From Gammaproteobacteria bacterium (lineage in GTDB: Bacteria; Pseudomonadota; Gammaproteobacteria; S012-40), in the NCBI GenBank assembly GCA_029881255.1, contig JAOUMY010000009.1, positions 1-64,000 of the forward strand: DNA of 64,000 nt, in the 5' to 3' direction. How positions within the stretch are numbered: the stretch's first letter is position 1; the number at the start of each line of letters is the position of its first letter. The position numbers were made by a program, and so were the translations under genes. Shown here piece by piece: positions 60,844 through 64,000 of this stretch. The notes below the pieces were generated by a model. That model was given only the letters and a program-made list of their open reading frames with translations, was not told where the DNA came from and did not search any database.

Positions 60844-61035
60844 ATGAAACTAAAAATGGGGACTCAAAAATTGATTTGTAGGCAATGCGGATTCGAATCC
60901 TTTAGCCGGATTGAGCGTCGTTGGTGGATGCGAGTATCACCCTATAGCCGCTTGTATTCTTGCGATACATGTTCAAAACAAGTATTCATAGTATTCACGC
61001 CTATAAAGGACGATAGCGTAAAAACTCTCGTCTAG
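60844..61035 (+). CDS. Small zinc-ribbon-like protein
   Basis: ATG 60844 gives 63 residues; an ATG further left (60790) would overlap the racemase gene. Two Cys pairs (CRQCG and CDTC) surround a basic, aromatic segment (RRWWMRVSPYSRLYS), typical of small zinc-ribbon proteins in gammaproteobacteria. Function unknown. Confidence 0.65.
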   Translation: MKLKMGTQKLICRQCGFESFSRIERRWWMRVSPYSRLYSCDTCSKQVFIVFTPIKDDSVKTLV

Positions 61036-61109
61036 TGACAATAGACTTTTCGCTCATCTGTATAGATAGTTAACGTTCTGTTTAGAGTAAAAATAGCTAA
61101 ACCGGTTCT

Positions 61110-61367
61110 CTATTTCTTCTTTCTTCTTGAAACATATGAAACACTGTGTCTACTCATACGTTCGTTGAACGCTTCCGTCATAGACTCAGCATGTTGCATA
61201 ACATCAAAGCGTGAGCCCTTCTTCAAACCTGTTATTTTCGACTTACCGCGCCTGATAACATAGCTATGCCACACACCACCAGGCATTCCTTCCGGCGCTT
61301 CTGCATGCTCTACCGCATCAACGCGATACAATAAGTCATCTGAATAGTCATCTACTTCCGGTATCAT
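61110..61367 (-). CDS. Small conserved protein, paralogue of 56939-57190
   Basis: The protein has 85 residues. It shares the core EAPEGMPGGVWHSYVIRRGK and HAESMTEAFNERMS with the protein encoded after rhlE, and has a basic tail (SRRKKK). It is a stand-alone minus-strand gene. No family recognised; the conserved EGMPG-W-H-YVI-RGK core is the diagnostic feature. Confidence 0.78.
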   Translation of the reverse strand: MIPEVDDYSDDLLYRVDAVEHAEAPEGMPGGVWHSYVIRRGKSKITGLKKGSRFDVMQHAESMTEAFNERMSRHSVSYVSRRKKK

Positions 61368-61796
61368 AATTAAGTATTTCCTTTATCGTAAATGCCCGCT
61401 CTTAAGCGGGACCAACTGCTACTATTGACAGTGTAAACTACAAGCCGCGCGAACCTCGGTTTATGACAGTTCTGGAAAAGTTGATTTCTATTGGTCCGAG
61501 ATAGGTGCTTCATGGAGAGTCCGTGAAAGGCGACACACGAAAGAAGGGTGTCTAATAGTTGATGAGTGTCCATAATAGTAACAGAATTTATCTCCAGTGA
61601 GTGATTTATTTCACCACGCAGTCGCATTCCCGATCTTATGCCATTTTCGGTACAAAATAGATCCTTTCTCTACTGCATAAACAAGCCGTATTAGTATATC
61701 GGCAAAACCGTATATTTTCTTTGACAAAAAAAAACCGGCATTGCTGCCGGTCCTGAGAAGTACCTAGTTTACTGTTTATAAAACCTGACGTCCTTT
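61368..61796. other. Intergenic region with a terminator, no gene
   Basis: About 430 bases. A frame at 61370-61627 lacks a ribosome site, resemblance to any protein or a hydrophobic pattern, so I do not call it. The clear feature is the terminator at 61724-61751. Confidence 0.5.
61724..61751 (-). terminator. Rho-independent terminator of the membrane protein gene
   Basis: ACCGGCA (61734-61740) and TGCCGGT (61745-61751) form a 7-bp stem with a TTGC loop, followed on the minus strand by nine T. Confidence 0.92.
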
Positions 61797-62294
61797 CTAT
61801 GCTGCCGTTCTTAAAGGCGGAATAAACATGGTGTTGCCCTTCGTCGTAGGTTCCAGCGTGTACACTTGATTTCCTATAATAGTCCGTGTTCTCAAAAACG
61901 AACCTGCATCAAGAATGGAATGGATCACGAGAAAAATACCGAGAATGTGAACGAAAGCGGCAATTGAGGTTGACACTGGTGGACTTGCAATTGCCAGGAC
62001 TGAAAGAGCAATACCGATGCTTGCGGTAGCTATGCTGGTAAACTGTTTTGGCTCCAACCAGGTACCGTTTTCCTTGCGCGTTGCAAGCATACGTTTTCCG
62101 ACTATGGATAGCATGACAAGAACTATTCCTGTGATATTAATCGTTGCCATCCACAATTTGGATACTGGAGGGAATGCCATCGCCATAACTACAATGCCGA
62201 GCCCAAGGACAAGATAAAACCCTCTTTGTTCCATATTCATCATCGAGTTTTTTGGTGACATGAATTTTGAGGCGTTTTGAGTGAGAGTGTTCAT
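61797..62294 (-). CDS. Integral membrane protein, four predicted helices
   Basis: The protein has 165 residues. Helices are at about 27-45, 50-66, 86-104 and 110-127; the first two and last two pairs look alike (MAFPPVSKLWMATINITGIV and LAIASPPVSTSIAAFVHILG), suggesting an internal duplication. The tail is polar. Function unknown. A strong terminator follows. Confidence 0.78.
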   Translation of the reverse strand: MNTLTQNASKFMSPKNSMMNMEQRGFYLVLGLGIVVMAMAFPPVSKLWMATINITGIVLVMLSIVGKRMLATRKENGTWLEPKQFTSIATASIGIALSVLAIASPPVSTSIAAFVHILGIFLVIHSILDAGSFLRTRTIIGNQVYTLEPTTKGNTMFIPPLRTAA

Positions 62295-62479
62295 ATTTTG
62301 AATCCTTTGATAAATGAGTGGTAAACGCTACGAGCAACAATCCTTTTGTCTTCGTAATGTTGATCATTATCCGGGAGTATACGGCATGTGTGAAATTGGA
62401 AGTTTTGTTACCTACTATTGATAAAAGTAAATGCGTTGAAAAACGACACCTTGCAGCCAGGTTTTCAATGTTAGATGCA

Positions 62480-63397
62480 TCATAACTCCAGGCACTTATT
62501 CGCTATTTCCCGCCCTTCTGTTTGAACATAGTCGGTAAACAAATTGACGACACCGGGTAATTTTTTTTCCGCCGGATACGCAAAATACCATTGCCCCTGG
62601 ATCGGGAATCCGGTGACGTTCAGGTTTTTCAATATATTCAGTTTTATTTCCAAAACTGAGGTAAATAGCGAAAGAATTGAGATACCAAGACCACCAATTA
62701 CACCTTGTTTTATCGCCTCATTCCCGCCCAGAATCATATGAGGCCTAAGCTTTATATTATGCGTCTTGTAAAACTTCTCTATCTCTTTTAGAGTTGACGA
62801 CCCAGGTTCCCGAATTAGGAACTTTTCCTCCATCAATCGCTCTAGAGAAATGTTTTTTTCGTTTGCCAGTGGATGATCCATGGACGCAATAACTATCATG
62901 GGATTTTCAACAAAAGGTATTATTTCCACATCCATATGTGTTGGCTTTCGTGAAACAATATAAAGGTCGTCTTTATTATGCGACATACGTTCGTCTATTT
63001 CCGGACGAGTGACAACCTTCATTTCAAGCTCGATTTCCGGATACTTTTTATTAAACCCACCAAACACCCTAGGCAAGAAAAATTGACTGGTAATAGTCCC
63101 GGAAATACTGATTTTTCCCTGTGGCTTATCTACAAACGACGCCATATCATTTTCGACATCTTTCAATTCTCTCAGAATATGTTGACAATGTTGCAGCATC
63201 TTCTTTCCAGACTGCGTTAGGTACAGCTTATTACTGACCGACTCGATCAGTACGGTATCAAGAGACGTAGACAGTTGTTTCACCTGAAGTGAGACAGAAG
63301 ACTGCGTGATAAACAGCTCCTCAGCTGCGCGAGTAAAGCTCAGATGCCTGGCAACAGATTCGAAAATCTGCATTTGCCTTATGGTGGCGCGTAACAC
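62480..63397 (-). CDS. LysR-family transcriptional regulator, CbbR-like
   Basis: GTG 63397 is chosen: AAAGGA lies 7 bases before it, and the resulting start MLRATIRQMQIFESVARHLSF is the usual CbbR-type opening. The winged helix-turn-helix (FTRAAEELFITQSSVSLQVKQL) is followed by the effector-binding domain (ISISGTITSQFFLPRVFG and so on). Length 305 residues. It is divergent from the transporter gene that starts at 63805, with 400 bases between, so it may control that gene. Confidence 0.93.
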   Translation of the reverse strand: MLRATIRQMQIFESVARHLSFTRAAEELFITQSSVSLQVKQLSTSLDTVLIESVSNKLYLTQSGKKMLQHCQHILRELKDVENDMASFVDKPQGKISISGTITSQFFLPRVFGGFNKKYPEIELEMKVVTRPEIDERMSHNKDDLYIVSRKPTHMDVEIIPFVENPMIVIASMDHPLANEKNISLERLMEEKFLIREPGSSTLKEIEKFYKTHNIKLRPHMILGGNEAIKQGVIGGLGISILSLFTSVLEIKLNILKNLNVTGFPIQGQWYFAYPAEKKLPGVVNLFTDYVQTEGREIANKCLEL

Positions 63398-63804
63398 AAT
63401 ATTTTCCTTTATATTGAAACTAATGAGCCTATTGTCTTTCAACAGAAATGCTCATAGCTGGTTGATAGAGAGATTATTCCTGGTAGCGTCGTGTGACATA
63501 TTGATCAAGTATTGAGAAAGCCCTGCTGCACACAGGAAACATAGAAATGAAAGCTATGGAATATAAGGTGATAGACCCTAAAAAGACCTATAAAAACGCG
63601 ACTCAGTACCGATGGAGTATATACCTGAAACGCCGAAATAGCCATCACTAACAGGCAATCCCCTATATAGTCACGCAACTCAAGTGTTGTACATCTTAAA
63701 GTAGTGACACTCCAGGTTTCATGTTCGGAATTGTATAACTAACAAAATTCAATGTTACAATTTCAGTCGATGCCATTTAACCGGACATATCCGTTTTTGC
63801 GACT
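63398..63804. promoter_or_regulatory. Divergent regulatory region between LysR gene and transporter gene
   Basis: Promoters and LysR-type operators (T-N11-A) for both divergent genes are expected here. A CGGACATATCCG palindrome at 63782-63793 lies 12 bases before the transporter start and also carries the dispersed CGGACA core. No specific operator is certain. Confidence 0.45.
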
Positions 63805-64000
63805 ATGTTGAGCAAACAGAAAATCACCGGGCTGATCTCCGGACCTGGACTGTTTTTTCTATTTTTGTTACTCCCTGTACCCGACGGTTTGTCCCAGCAG
63901 GGAATGTTGGTCGCGGCCACTGCTATGCTAATGGCAGCATTGTGGATTACCGAGGCTATACCTATTCCCCTCACCGCGCTCATCCCCGTAGCGCTATTTC
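63805..64000 (+). CDS. DASS-family (SLC13/CitT-type) anion transporter, 3' end outside window
   Basis: ATG 63805 opens a frame that runs to the window edge (65 codons visible). The first helix (LISGPGLFFLFLLLPVPDGL) is followed by GMLVAATAMLMAALWITEAI and PIPLTALIPVALF, the N-terminal signature of divalent-anion:sodium symporters (dicarboxylates, sulfate). The frame is distinct from a reverse-strand frame in the same place. It is probably regulated by the divergent LysR protein. Confidence 0.85.
   Translation, partial: MLSKQKITGLISGPGLFFLFLLLPVPDGLSQQGMLVAATAMLMAALWITEAIPIPLTALIPVALF

Noticed and set aside
61370-61627. 85-residue minus-strand frame
   Set aside because: No resemblance to any protein, no good ribosome site, no sequence pattern of a real gene.
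63777-63983. Minus-strand frame at the window end
   Set aside because: The plus strand in the same place encodes a clear DASS transporter N-terminus (WITEAIPIPLTALIP).
1-64000. CRISPR arrays, rRNA or tRNA genes
   Set aside because: No regularly spaced repeats and no tRNA- or rRNA-like stretch was recognised in the intergenic regions read by eye; a covariance search would settle this.

Overview
The window looks like chromosomal DNA of a gammaproteobacterium of moderate GC. The indicators are a VF530/DUF2132 protein, a GlyGly-CTERM tail, a PEP-CTERM protein, YegD, RluA- and Ada-type enzymes, an RRM/CspA/RhlE/IF-1 cold-shock group and several lipoproteins. The species cannot be told from the sequence alone. 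No rRNA, tRNA or CRISPR array was recognised.

Region 1 (1-27224) is a natural-product cluster made of two convergent operons. The plus-strand operon carries the 3' part of a nonribosomal peptide synthetase (NRPS), a second NRPS (docking-C-A-PCP-C-A(MT)-PCP-TE), a two-domain metallo-beta-lactamase-fold protein, a sulfotransferase-fold protein, a HemN/HemW-like radical SAM enzyme, a solitary PEP-utiliser-type barrel and a CmcI-like methyltransferase. The minus-strand operon carries a methyltransferase, a second sulfotransferase-fold protein, a small nucleotide kinase, a second methyltransferase, a PEP-synthase-like protein, a class I amidotransferase, a nucleotidyltransferase and a threonine aldolase. 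Four of these (kinase, PEP-synthase-like protein, amidotransferase, nucleotidyltransferase) match the set that makes activated phosphoramidate for the Campylobacter jejuni capsule: Cj1415 CDP-amidate kinase, Cj1418 glutamine kinase, Cj1417 gamma-glutamyl-CDP-amidate hydrolase and Cj1416 CTP:phosphoglutamine cytidylyltransferase. The end product of that route, 3'-phospho-CDP-amidate, resembles PAPS, so the sulfotransferase-fold proteins are the logical phosphoramidate transferases. My main proposal is that this cluster makes an O-phosphoramidylated, possibly O-methylated, N-methyl-serine-containing peptide. This is the most novel system in the window.

Region 2 (27485-39955) is ordinary chromosome. 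It holds a pirin with a small membrane protein, a UlaG-like hydrolase, a TlpA-like thioredoxin, an S24 remnant, lipoproteins, an amidohydrolase-like protein, YegD, a PEP-CTERM protein, an Ada-like repair regulator next to a short-chain dehydrogenase remnant, a pseudouridine synthase and a VF530 protein. Its intergenic spaces contain dispersed GCGGACA-type and AATCGGGTCAGA-type repeats.

Region 3 (40155-43727) is a small accessory island: a tyrosine recombinase facing four minus-strand genes, namely a membrane-anchored Cys/His protein, a PD-(D/E)XK-type nuclease and two small paralogues. It is a plausible undescribed defence module.

Region 4 (43785-53419) is rich in exported proteins of unknown function: a TPR protein, two lipoproteins, an HGG-motif protein, a GlyGly-CTERM protein, an outer-membrane barrel and an SBBP-propeller/PKD protein.

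Region 5 (53520-64000) holds a small Cys-rich protein, a methyltransferase, a cold-shock cluster (RRM protein, CspA-like, RhlE, IF-1, CspA-like), a DUF1611/amino-acid racemase pair, small conserved proteins, a LysR regulator and the start of a DASS-family transporter cut by the window edge.
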